Positions 51,111 to 62,820 of a stretch of DNA of 64,000 bases are shown here, one piece after another. Origin of the DNA: Lates calcarifer. Lineage: Eukaryota; Chordata; Actinopteri; Centropomidae. Positions within the stretch are counted from its first letter, which is position 1. Every line of letters starts with the position of its first letter. Under the pieces are notes generated by a model. The model was not told where the DNA came from. It ran no database searches and saw only the letters and a program-made list of their open reading frames with translations. Location: positions 22,692,242 to 22,756,241 of the forward strand of contig NC_066843.1 in the NCBI RefSeq assembly GCF_001640805.2. The letters are read 5' to 3'. The position numbers were made by a program, and so were the translations under genes.

Positions 51111-51613
51111 TAGACAGACATGTTTTTTGTTTCTGGCTCCATTCTGAGAAAAAAAACTCTCACAGACTCACTGAGATCACAGTTTTCCTCATTCTGATGT
51201 TTGACGTGAACATTAACTGAAGCTCCTGACCTGGATCTGCAGGATTTAATATACTGCAGTGCTGCCATGAGGAGATGTACTGTGTTCCTAATAAAGTGCT
51301 CACTGAGTGTATTTTGCACAGACTCAGAAACCACCCAGGCGAACATGTCTTGTAGGTCACTTAGTTTATAGTGACTGGATGAAACACAACATTAAGCACT
51401 GTATGAAAACACCATCAACTCAAATAATACTATGGTGCAACACCCAGTTCATGCAGATGTCCTGTTAAATTTAATTCTGACAGGTACCTGCTTTGCCTGA
51501 TGATAATACAGCCTCACTGAGGAGGAGGAGGATGCTGGAGTACTGACTGTCTTAACTGACTCTCCTACCAGGAAGGATTTTGTTTTTTGTTTAACTTTAT
51601 ATTTGCTATTAAG

Positions 51614-51614
<1 letters not shown>

Positions 51615-51651
<37 letters not shown>
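51615..51651. repeat. (AT)n microsatellite
   Basis: About 18 AT units in the interval between the two rcn3 terminal exons. Confidence 0.95.
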
Positions 51652-51653
<2 letters not shown>

Positions 51654-52344
51654 TGTAAAGGTGGGTTCAGTTCAGAAGAAGTTTTCATATTCCATATTGA
51701 AACTTACGATTTATGAGATTTTCTCTGCTGTTTAACTCACTAACAAAAATATTTTACTCTCTGTCTGTATATATCTACAATATATATATTACTATATGAA
51801 AAGTGGATATAATGGATACATAAAATTCAAGTAGTAAACTACATCTGGTCTTAAGTTTTGTAACTAAATGTATTAAATATGAAATACACCAGCTTGAGAT
51901 GACTCAGGTGGACTACAGACATTTCATAAGATCATTTTATGACAATAAAATTCTGCCTAGAGTTGATAAATGTTCAAACTGAATTTACTGCCCAGCCTGC
52001 CCAGCCAGTTCAACACCTTCAGACTAAATGTCATTAAATCAAAGCAGTGAAACACCTTCAACACGAGTGCAGAGCTATCCACCAGAATTACAGTCACACG
52101 GTTTTATACACTAATGTGACTGAAGTTTCGAGAATAGTTAGTGAAAAACAAAAACTACAGTTATAGAAAAAAACAAGACTTTATTTAAGTCAAACCCAAA
52201 AAAAGTCAGTAACAGCCCTTTGGTGGTCAAACCTGTCTTTTCCTCTCCTCCTCTTGTGCATCACAGTCACTTTCTCATGCTCTCTGACCTATGTAACAAT
52301 GTCAGTCTCAGATAAAAACTCAGTATCCCAGATGTTTGATGGCT

Positions 52345-52350
52345 TTTATT
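52345..52350 (-). other. Candidate polyadenylation signal of rcn3 (proximal form)
   Basis: TTTATT on plus is AATAAA on minus, about 450 bases past the TGA at 52798-52800. A second copy lies at 52180-52185. Confidence 0.4.
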
Positions 52351-52797
52351 GTAGAGGAAGAACTGCGTCTTCATGTGTTGGGACCACTTTGGAACCTGTG
52401 TGGCTAACAGAAAACCAGCACAGTTTCAGCTGGGTGCCAGTGCATTGGACGTTATCTGCAGAATGAGTTTGACTGAGACACACGGTTTTTACCTGAGGAC
52501 AGACATCTCAATTTCAAAAAATGTAACACACATTGAAATAAAACAAAGAGGAGTGTGTGTAGGGTCATCTGTACTCACATACACAGTATGCTGAAGTAAG
52601 TGTGTGTGTGCATGTGCAGTTGTGTACGTGCATGTATAAAAAAGGGTACATGATTATACCCTTGATAATGGCAAAACCCAACATCGGAACTTTACTTTGC
52701 TGAGTCCCCCCCCCAAATCCCATAACCCCTGTAACCAAAGCCTCCATAGTAGTGAAATATAAACCCAGATGAGCTTCTCTTGGGACATGAGGGCTCA

Positions 52798-55700
52798 TCA
52801 AAGTTCATCATGTCTCTTGGTTAAATCTTCCCCATAATTGGTCGCCTGGCTGCCCACAAACATGTTCCAGTTGGCCAGAATCTCCTTCTTGGTCATTTTC
52901 CCGTCCTGTTGTTTGGTTTATTGGTTTGTGATTGACAGAAAGAGGAGGAGGGGAGACATGAGGAAGAAGAGAAAGCAAGACACAGAGAAAAGCTTGTTAA
53001 TAATTAACACACAATTAGCCCATTCATTTCCACCATGTTAACCAGTATACAGCACAGACAGGTGATAGACTGTCAGTCTGACTGGTAATCAGTATCTAGA
53101 TGTTCTGTCCTGCTGTTGTTATTTGTTGTGTACAGTCCAGTATACTGGAAGTACTGTGTTCTGGTCTTTTACTTTCCTCTCCATTCCAAGTTTTCATTTC
53201 AGTCTGCTTATTTTTTTATTACCATTTTGTATCTGACATCATTTGTTTTGTGACTTGGTTTCTGTAACACTGCAGCTCTGGGATTAATTCAGCTGTTTTT
53301 CTCTCCTTCAGGTCTAAGTACAATAAGTCATCAATGAGTTTCAGTTACCCTGACTCGCCATTACAGATTCTGTTTGTCTCTGGTGACATGTTAGTCTGTC
53401 TTTCCCTGTCCTGTCTGTGGCTCTCAGCTCCAAGCCCTCTAGGTTCTTACAGCAGACACAGAGTAACTCTTTGGCTCCCAAATACACACTCATTGGTTTG
53501 GTCATTTCCTGAAATTGCAGTTTTCAATCAAACAAAAGAAATGGTTGGGGACTATTTCCTGCAGATGATTAATCCACACTGTGCTGTGGGGAGTGTTTGA
53601 GTAGACTACAGTGTGTGTTCATAGACATGAAGGAACATGTCACCCAGTGTAAAGTGTGGCTCACTGATGTGTTTCTAGACGATGGTCGAGATCTATAGCT
53701 CAGAGGAATAACAGATACCAGGCTTTGGATACACACACAGTACTTGTCAGTGGTACAGATTCACTGTGGGTTTGGCTGTGAACATGGGATTTTGTTGGTA
53801 ATAAGGAAAAGATAGATTATAACCAGCCTGAGAGACTTCTATGACTTCACTACCTTCCAGGAAGCAGTCTCTTTGATTCATGTCTTTCACTATAAAACTC
53901 ATGTTGCAGACACACAAACCTCTAAACTTTGTCAGTTCCAGTCTCACTGCATGGTATTTATACATTAAGTATATTTTTAGCTGCTGGCTGTTTCACACGT
54001 TGCAGCATCTTTGAACACACCATCAAGTAGAGTTTTCACAATGCTCCCTGCTTACAACTGCATTATCACTGACGGAAAATGTTAGGTGTGGTAATGTCAA
54101 CCTTTAAAATGTTTGGTATCTGGCTAATGGTCAGTATGAGGGGTGTGGTTCACTTTCCATGGTGTGTGAAATACACCCTGTGTGTGGCAGAGAACTGGAG
54201 CAGTGGCAGGTCTACCTTGTCGGTGTCTGTCTCGTGGATCAAGTGTTTGGCTTCATTGTCAGCGTGGTCAACCTCTCCAGGCAAAACCCAATGGGCCACC
54301 TCAGCAGCATCCAGGTAGCCATCCTGCAAAACACACAGGAGGTGACTAACTGAGAACAGGCACACTGCTTTTAGAGAAATACAGAAATAAATCCAGTCAG
54401 CATGTCATTAAAACAGCAATGGCAGCAATGGGCTTTACCAGCAGTTCCGCTACAGTGTACACACACAAAAACATACTTCTCTGAAGTTCAGTTACACAAA
54501 CTAGAAGAGATTCCTTTGCATTATGAAAACATCAACCTCTGGATAAAAGCCTGGGCTTCAGTATGCTGGATATATAAAACAGAGCAGACAGGAGGATCTT
54601 AACTTCTCCTCTAAGTCTGATCCACAGTGCAGCAGCAGAGAAGGAAAGCTGATGCACACTGTTTGGAACAGATATCATGACAGAAAACACCTGAGTGTGC
54701 AGCTGGAGGCAGACAGATGGAGGAGGTGTCTGAGCTAAACTGATGGAGTTTTGTTTCACAGCTAGAATGTTTTCCTTCTTTGCCCATCCTGACAGACGAG
54801 GCATGTTTGCATGTCTGGGTAAATGTACGTTTGTGTGAATAAACTTCATCAGTTACCAGTGGTCGGTAACACTAAGTCTGTGTAAACAGGAGGAGCCATG
54901 ATTTACCAGGTTGGGAGGGCCTAAAGAAAGAAGCATGAGAAGTAAGATCCAGTGTTTGTGGAGTTTAGACCACACTGGAGGGTTCTGGGTTTTTTTTTTT
55001 TTTTTTGGCCACTTGAGGGCAGCAGAATTTTCTCTCTCACTCTTTAGCTGCTAAATGCTCCACTTTGTTCACCAGCTGCTCTCTGACTGTCAGTCTGCTG
55101 TAGAGGACAGTGGCTTTTTACAGCTGATTCTCTGCCTGCTGAAAACGATGCTGTGAGTGACCCAATCAGTAAACAGATAAACAGTGAGCTGAGACTCACT
55201 GTAAAGCTCCATAGAAAAGAGAGCAGCAGCTGATTCAGCTAATAATTCTCTATAGGTTGATTACTGCCACAGACATCTGTCACAATAAAGCCTGTCTTCA
55301 TACCAGAGGCAGTTGTCATCAAAGTTCTCAGTTCATTATATCTGTCTTTGTTCAGTCTGCCCTGAGCCTGTGTAAACAGCTCCAACCCACCCCCCACTGC
55401 CACAATGTTTCCACATGTGAGAGCTGTAATCTGAATATCTGAATATCTGAGCAGGTTTTACCTTGTTGGTGTCTCTGAACTCAGAGAAATGTTTCCTCTC
55501 TGTCTGGACCCAGTCAGGTTCACTCTCCCCGGATTCAGGTGTGTACATATCACCTGTGGAACAGCAGTACACACACATTTAAGGCAGATCACCTCCGGGT
55601 TAATGTGTGAAGGGGTAGCAGGTCGCAGAGTCAAACAGAGTCACCTACCAATGTATTCATCCAAGTTGATCTTTCCATCACCGTTCTTATCAATGTCTTC

Positions 55701-58413
55701 CACAGTTTCCTGCAAGAAGAAAATGATTTATTGATTTAGCTTTCTTCAGAGGTTTCTGAACAAAAAGCGCTCTGTGTAAAGGGGGAGGGGCCTATGATTC
55801 CTCTGTTATCTGAATTACAGATAATGACAAAATTATTACCCCCCCCCCCATGAAAATGTAATTGTTTTAAAAGTATTTCCCAGTGCTGTTAAACAGAGCA
55901 AAGAATTTCTAACACAGCTTTTTCAAACATCCTGGTTTTAATTTGGATGCTTACATTATTTTACTTTGCACACAGAAACAGAATTATTCCACAAAAAACA
56001 AAAACTACCAGGGTCAAAATTATTAGCCCCCCTGATGCTAAAGTCAATTGTGTATCCTTTTTGTCATTTGTTGTAGTTTTCAACAATTCTTCTTTGGCAA
56101 ATCTCTCAAGCCTTCATCTTCAGTTCACCCCACAGATTTTCAATGGGATTCAAGTCAGGGCTTTGTGCAGGCCAGTCAGTTACATTCATTTTGGTCTTCT
56201 GGAGGTAGCTCTTCACCAGGAGCGACATATGTTTTGGGTTGTTGTCGTGTTGGAAGACAAAGCGATGACCCAGACCCAGTTTTGCCGCTGACTGCTTAAG
56301 GTTTTCTTTCAAAATCGTCACATATCCTTCTTTCTTCATGATTCCTTCCACCTTGAGAAGATTCCCAGTTCCAGACGCACTGAAGCAGTCCCCACAAGCA
56401 TAATACTCTCAACCACTGTGTTTCACTAGGGAGACAGTGTTCTTTGGGTGGTACGCCTCTTCCCTCTTTCTCCAAACACAAGCAGTGTCTCTATGGCCAG
56501 TGAGCTCTAGTTTCATCTCATCTGACCAAAGGACATGCTTCCAGTATGCTTAATCTTTCTGCAGTTGTCCTTAGCATACTTCAGTCTGGCTTTCTTGGTC
56601 TGCAACCTCACAGTCCATTCCTGTGCAGAGCTCTAGTCATTGTCTACTTTGAGACTACAATTCCTGACTTAGTGTCTTGGCAGTTCTTCTGGGGTCTTTA
56701 GACAGGTCTCTCATTAGTTTTCTTTCCAGGTCTTTGAATCTTTAGCTTCTACTCTGCAGCTTGTTCTGTACTGTTGCTCTCTCTGAATTTCTTGATGATA
56801 CTTCTCACTTCAGTTCTTGACACTTGAAAAAGCTGTGATAACTTTGTATATCCTTCTCCTGCTTTGTGAGCATCAACAATTCTTTTTCTCATGTCTAAAC
56901 TGATTTCTTTTGTTTTTGGCATGATGCTTTCTCGAGTGACAGCTCAAACTCTTACTGAACTTTTTATACTGTGTGTAAATTGGGAGACAACCCTCAGTTT
57001 TAACTTGATTGTACAAGCTCTGAGCATTACAAAGTTAATCATTGCACAACCATGGTTTGTGCTATGGCTCAATAAAAAGGTCAGTTCTTAAGGGGGCTAA
57101 TAATATTGAACCTGGTAATTTTTGTTTTTTCTGAAATAGTTTTGTTATTGTGTGCAAACAGAAATAATTTATGCTTTCTAAAGAAAACTAGTATGTTTAG
57201 AAATGATATGTTGAAAATTCCTTGCTCTGTTAAATAGCACTTAAAAGAATTTTGAAAAAACTTTAAATTATAATTATAATAATTTTGTCCTCAACTGTAT
57301 ATCACAGTTCTTCCTTCTTTCTATTAGAAGTTGAGATATTTTAGCCAGAACCAAAGGTTGCTGGTGGTTAGAGAACATATTCTACCTGCACTACCACATC
57401 CTTCATGTAATCAAACTCCTCAGGGTGAAGGAAGGCAGTGAACTCCTCACGTGTAGCAATACCATCCCGGTCTTTGTCAGCTGTCTTAAAGCGCCTTTCG
57501 TCCCGGGTGAGCATGGACTTATAGGTGGCCTTATCTTCAATATCATCAAACTCCTCATCTGAAAAACAAAAGCTTCAGTTTTCAACACTGCAGGCATTCT
57601 GTGTTCCAGACTGCACTAAAATCAGTTTCCAGGTCACGAAGGAGGAGGCAGAAAAGAAAATGAGGAAGAAATAGGAAGATGTAAAGAGAGAAGAGTTAGA
57701 CAGGTTAGAACAGAGGAACAACTGTCACACACAGAATTACCCAGGTAGTAGCCGTAGGTGGTGTTTTTGTACTCCTCCCAGCCTATCTTGCCATCCTGGT
57801 TCTTGTCGTAGTCACTCCAGTGTTTGTTCACGTTCTCCTCGATGTACCTCCTCTGACGGTGTTTGATCCAGTAGTGCAGCTCTGCATGGCTGACGTAGCC
57901 GTCCTTGTCAGTGTCAATGCGGTCCACAATCTTCCTGTGGAGGGAGTCATGGAAAAGGTTCTTCTAAAGGTTTAAATCAATACCAAGTTTTAGACTGGTC
58001 AAAAGAGCAGGTTTTCAGATTCTCTAGCACTGCCTGCATTTGACTGGAAGTGAAATAATCTGCTCCCCTCATGTTTTTGGAAATGCAAGAAAACCTTTGA
58101 GGAACTAGGAGCAGTGGTTTCTTCTGACTGCTGCTGAGACAGCGTGTTGTTGTTGGATGGTTCAGACAGAGTGTGCTGAAGTCAATGAAACCTACGCTAA
58201 TCTGTCTTTGCTCTCCTCAGGGGTCAGCTGGTCAAAGGTCTTGGCCTCCTCCTTGCCCAGGAAGGCCTCGTGGTCATACTGGAAGCTGTGAGCATCATCA
58301 TGGGCGTGGTCACTCAGATCAGCCTGGTGATGGATGCGCTTCTCCTGAGCAGGGACAGCGAAGGCAGCAGCGGCCAAGACGCAGAGGGATACCAGTGACT
58401 TGAGCAGCATCAT
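52798..58413 (-). CDS. rcn3: Reticulocalbin-3, ER-lumen EF-hand protein
   Basis: A CREC-family Ca2+-binding protein of the secretory pathway that assists cargo folding. Coding exons 5' to 3': 58413-58196, 57934-57741, 57558-57386, 55709-55649, 55553-55462, 54323-54216, 52905-52798; total 954 bases (317 aa plus stop; human about 328). Residues 1-20 ([20 protein letters not shown]) are a signal peptide. [15 protein letters not shown] and [10 protein letters not shown] are RCN3-like. Six EF-hand loops, all with Gly6 and Glu12: [76 protein letters not shown] after EF2 is an N-glycosylation sequon. The C-terminus is [18 protein letters not shown], an ER-retrieval end. The start lies six bases inside an exon after acceptor CCTTCCAG, with a noncoding exon 1 near 59424. 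Intron 3 contains a Tc1-like element, and a second terminal exon lies 5 kb downstream. Confidence 0.95.
55818..57297 (-). mobile_element. Full-length but broken Tc1-like transposon in rcn3 intron 3
   Basis: Ends CAGATAATGACAAAATTATT (left) and, on minus from the right, CAGTTGAGGACAAAATTATT are inverted repeats, each bordered by TA. The terminal repeats share a second block TTAACAGAGCAA. Length is 1480 bases, normal for the group. The transposase reads on the minus strand from ATG at 56922 ([16 protein letters not shown], helix-turn-helix region) and meets an in-frame stop after about 60 codons. The catalytic end at 56106-56351 holds FQHDNNPKH (second Asp) and [14 protein letters not shown] (Glu), in another frame. 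It is inactive as read. Confidence 0.85.
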
Positions 58414-58849
58414 GATCGACTGGAAGGAGAGGTGTTGTGGAGATGCATGATGAGGTGACAGACACAAATAACAGACTGCTCAGTACAGAACAGAACAGAC
58501 CCTGAGGCACAAAACTTTAAGACATAAACTAAAACACTGGTGCAGGCTCTGCAGCTCAGTTTCTCCTGTAAAAAGCTGACTGAAGTGCTGGGAATAAAAC
58601 ACAACAGCGCCTCCAAAAGGCCAGAGTGTCAAACTGAGGGAATAAGGGCCCAGCAGTGCTGCTGACGTGTGTCCTCCCCACAGGGTACAGGTCACTCAGA
58701 TCCAGCTGGGATGGAGTTCCTGTGGAGTTCCTGTGTTCAGGCTGGCCTCTTCCTGAGCCAGCAGTCCAGGTGGTCAGAGCAGGGTGGTGGGTGGGATGTT
58801 AGCATGCTATTACTGAGAGTCACTCTGAGGCTGTGGAGTCTCCTGAGAT

Positions 58850-59110
58850 GATGAAATGTTGTGCACATTTCTTTGACACGTTCACGTAGAACAGGCCCTG
58901 CTCTGAAAGCACCAATCATCATCTCCTTAATCCGAGCTACATCTATCTCCAAGGTGCTGATTCTGCACCAGTCTCTGAATGTTATCACCACAGCCATGTC
59001 ATCAACGTACTTGCACCAACAGAGTCCCTGCTCTTTAACTGTACACATATGAGCAAGAACACATCCTCGAGGATCCATTTGGACTTGCAGTGAACTAGTC
59101 AGACACCAGT
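58850..59110 (-). mobile_element. Degenerate LINE reverse-transcriptase fragment in rcn3 intron 1
   Basis: Minus translation includes DPRGCVLAHM, then KYVDDMAVV (a [Y/F]xDD-type catalytic core) and VARIKEMMIGAFRAGPVL, like the TKEMIVDFR segment of CR1/L2-type elements. Spacing between the motifs is shorter than usual, so an internal deletion is likely. Confidence 0.5.
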
Positions 59111-59423
59111 CCACTGACACTGACTCTGTGGAAATCCTCTGCACTGAACCATGAGCTCAGTGCAGAGGGACAGACTCATCACAGAGTTCAGAGCTGAGCT
59201 AAAATACACACTTTGTCACGTCAACATTTTACTGATTCATAAAATCACATTAACATCACCACAGTCTGTAGTGTCTGACTGACCCCCCACCCCCACCCTG
59301 CAGACTACATGACCCCCATCCTCCCTGCTTCATGATGCTGAATGTTTATCAACCGAGCAACAAACACTGGAGACAGTTTCCAATCTCCAACATCTTTACT
59401 CAGGTAATAAGATATGAACTCAC

Positions 59424-59475
59424 CACCTTCAGGCAGCCTCTCGCGACACCTCCCTGTGTAGTTAGTGAGCAGCAG
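59424..59475 (-). other. Noncoding first exon of rcn3
   Basis: Minus strand GAGGCTGCCTGAAGGTG is followed by a GTGAGT donor at 59423. The 5' edge is placed about 30 bases past the TATA-like box. Confidence 0.5.
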
Positions 59476-59500
59476 GTCGGTACGCGTTGGCACTTTGTAC

Positions 59501-59640
59501 CTTTAAATAGCGACGTCAGGGAGGCGGGTCTTGTTCTCCAGATACCCAATCACCGGCGACCTGACGGGGATTCTAACCAATGAAAGGTGAGATGAAGTAG
59601 CACTTTGTGAAACGCTCTCATTGGCTGTTAACCGCCACGT
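59501..59640 (-). promoter_or_regulatory. rcn3 core promoter: TATA-like box, CRE-like and CCAAT elements
   Basis: On minus, TATTTAAAG at 59509-59501 is a TATA-like box. CCTGACGTCGC lies just upstream (CRE-like). Three CCAAT/ATTGG words follow near 59548, 59578 and 59620, and CAACGTGG near 59640 resembles an unfolded-protein-response half-site. Canonical ERSE spacing (CCAAT-N9-CCACG) was not found. Confidence 0.5.
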
Positions 59641-59849
59641 TGTCACGTAAACGCGTTGTGGTGGCTTTGAGGTACGGTCCTGTTACACTTCCGTGCTGCC
59701 GTCTCCCGCTCATTTCTGTAGGTGCACGTGTGCCTGACCAGTAGTAGTGAAAATGACCAGTTATTCATTTTTAATATTTTCTTGTCCCACAGCTTAGTCT
59801 CCATGTCTGAGCTCCACCAGGCGGGGTGAGACCATGTGGGTGACACAGG

Positions 59850-62820
59850 TGTGAAGATGAACGATTGTTACTGACCAACCACAACAGCTGTTTATATTCC
59901 AGCATCATTAGAGTTAGTGTGTCGCCCTCTTCAGGCTTAGACTGGAATTACAGGGCTGGGTTATTTCCCTGAGCGAGCCAACAGAACACAGAAAACAAGT
60001 CTTGTTAAGAAATGTGCTATAATGATTCATTGATCAGATTCTAATCACACTCCCATCACATAACCTGACTAATCAACAAACACGTTCTGATGGAGCTAAT
60101 AAGCGAAACCTGAGTGTGATTATTGATTTATTTATTTCCCAGGTCAAAGAAAGAAAAACTCGACTAAGTTAATCAAAACGTCATTTATTTCTCACAGTAC
60201 AAGGACAGAATGTTTTATAGGCAACAACAGTTAGAGCCATCTAAAATAATTACACCAATAATCATCTATCTCAGATCACAAGTGCAAATAGTTAATGTCA
60301 AAAATGTTTAAAGAAGGTCATCACAGACACTATGTAATACTGACTAGAAGAAGACAAGCACTGTTGTCATCATCACCATCGTATTGCTCAGCCTCCACCC
60401 CCACCCCCACCCAACTTCATTAAATCCTAATTAAAATATGTGTGTAGGACTAAGTAGGACTAAATACACATATTTGAATTAGATTCTAGGAAGTTAATAA
60501 TAAGAAAGAAATTAATGTGGTAACACTTTAAATGAACTGTTACACATTCCTAACACTTGCCTAAAAGCTCCATGGAACATTCACAGACACTGATGAATAT
60601 CTCAGGTGTTCTACACTAGTAGCAGAACATCAGCTCGAGCAGACTGACAAAATAAAAAGCATTGATAAAAATTTGTGCTGTAAAGTTGTTCTTCTTTGTA
60701 TTACCCATGATCTAATGTGTTTGTAGACTGCCCTGTTTGATGGACCTGTGCTTCAAGTTCAACTTCAGCCACTGACAGTTAGAGAAGTCTGGCTCTGTCT
60801 CACCCACAGTGTGAGAGAAAAGCTCAGGGAAGCAGCTGTGCTGCTCTAGTTAGTCAGTCTTTTCTCTTGAGGGAGTGAATAATCTGTATGAAAACACTTC
60901 CAATAAAACATAAAGCCTGCTGCTATGTTGCTTCTCTGAGTTTGTTTTCCAGGTGTGGAACAGGCTCATTGTTACCCCTTGTGGCTGTTGTGGGGGAAAA
61001 AAGCCAAGCTACAACCACACTTCTCTCCAACAGCTGAGTACCCTCTGGTCTCAGGAGGTAGGAATGGGACCATGAGACAAAGAGGAAACCACACTGGAAA
61101 ACCTACCTGGACAAGAGACACAACGGTGAGGTCTGTGCTTTGCTCTGTTTTCAGTGGATGAGACAGTCCCAAACAAGTGCTGGTAACAAGCCTGAGAGGC
61201 TACTTGTTAGTTATTGAATTTTACTGACCATGAGACCACTTCTCTGTTCTGTCACACATGAATCAAATAATCAAGTGAGACTTGAACATGAATAATAGTG
61301 GAATAAGTTTCCAGAAACAAATGTGGCAACTGATATGAAGCTTTTGTTCAAGAGTAAAGTGAATGTGCAAAGGTAAGTTAAGGTTACCGACAGCCGCTCT
61401 CATCTGAGCCAGTAGCAAAAAAAAAAAAAAAGAAAAAAAAAGCACATTTAGGTAACATGCAGGCACTAAATAATCTATGACATTTTCATGGTCCGTTCAA
61501 GATTCACATTTTTCTGGGCTACAACATTTCAAGCTGAAAAATCATTCCTATTAAGAGCAACACAACAGTCAGAATCATAACAAGGACATTTCTAATGGGC
61601 AGCATTAAATGACATGCAGGCTGGCATCTTGGCTGTATTGTGTGTTCCTACATAGGAGTCATCACTGACACAGAGTTGTGTCCAGGATGACTGTCTGTCT
61701 TCTTCAAACGGTGGCATATGAGCATGAAAGAAGCTGAATGAAGACTTTGTTCTGAGCCATTAAGTGAGGTTCATTATATTTGGGATCTTTGACATCGTAT
61801 TTACATTTATCTAATGTTGTGCTACCTGCAAAAAGAACAGACCCACATTTAGCCTGGTTCCAGACCTCTGAACCTCAGACATCTAAGATTTATTCAGAGA
61901 GTCAACAAGGTCTGATGTTGTGCACATTAGCGGCTCCTTCCCAGGTTGGACAAAAAATTCAAGCTATTCAGAACTTTGTAGGCCAGATTAAGAAAAGGGA
62001 CGTCATCTTTCTGTGCCAGAAGTGGAAAAACTGGAGATGGGATGAGATGAATGGAGCTGTAAGTTGTTTTCAGCTGACATACAGAAATACACCCTAGATC
62101 AAAATATTTCTTCAATGAACATGAAACATCAACTGCTCCCTGCTTCTGTGCCAACTGAAAATGATGCAGGCAGGACGGGACCCACCACTAATTGGTTTAA
62201 CAAAATAACAGCTCCTGACAAACAGAAATTGGTGAGCGTTCACATGAAACAAAATGTCTGAACGTCAAACTGCTACATTTTGGGAAATGTGGTTGAGTGA
62301 TGTCTCAGTACAGTCACAACAGACTGTGGGTAAGATGGCCAAACTAGCCTGTGGAACAATGGTACTGGAGTGTGAAACAGAGGGTGCTAGATTAGCTGAC
62401 ATTGTGGACAACTTGCCAGGACTTCATCCAGAGCACTGTAGTCAGTAGTTGTAGTCTAGTCAGTCTACGCATGAAACCATAATTCAAAGTTCTGTTTGAG
62501 TTTGGTGTCATTGCAGTAGATTTGTTTTACAGCAACATGAACATTGTGCACAGTAACCACTGGCACCTGATGTGAGCGGTTTACTGGGTACAAGTAAGAG
62601 GATATCACCATAATTATTTCTAGGCTAAGGAAATGAAGACTGTCAAGTCTTCCCTGTTCTAAACTGAACTGGCCCTGGATTTTGAATTGGAGGTTGTATG
62701 GAATATCTGTGCGAGTTATTGTGTGGATTGTGCTTATCATGACATGGGCTGTCTCCCTCCCTCCCCTCTGGATGAACTCAGGCTCATGTAGTGTAATTCA
62801 GGTTCCTTCAGGGTCAGGAT
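59850..62820. other. Intergenic rcn3-abat, probably including the abat 3' UTR
   Basis: No exon is recognised. A minus-strand AATAAA (TTTATT at 60184-60189) could end a long abat 3' UTR, but a nearer end is equally possible. Open frames at 60955-61161 and 61780-62097 have no recognisable similarity. Confidence 0.35.

Larger units (their letters stand above)
50334..51311. mobile_element. Tc1/mariner-like element with terminal repeats, carrying nested insertions
   Basis: Left end has CTCTTTATTAGGAACACC and right end GTGTTCCTAATAAAGTGCTC, inverted copies flanked by TA-type sequence. Minus-strand 50335-50517 translates to NPVEHLWDVVEQEIGSMNVQ, the C-terminal part of a Tc1-type transposase. The interior from about 50676 to 51110 is other repeats, so the element is split and dead. 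Confidence 0.65.

Noticed and set aside
61780..62154. 105-codon plus frame and antisense frames downstream of abat
   Set aside because: No recognisable domain; likely 3' UTR or intergenic chance frame.
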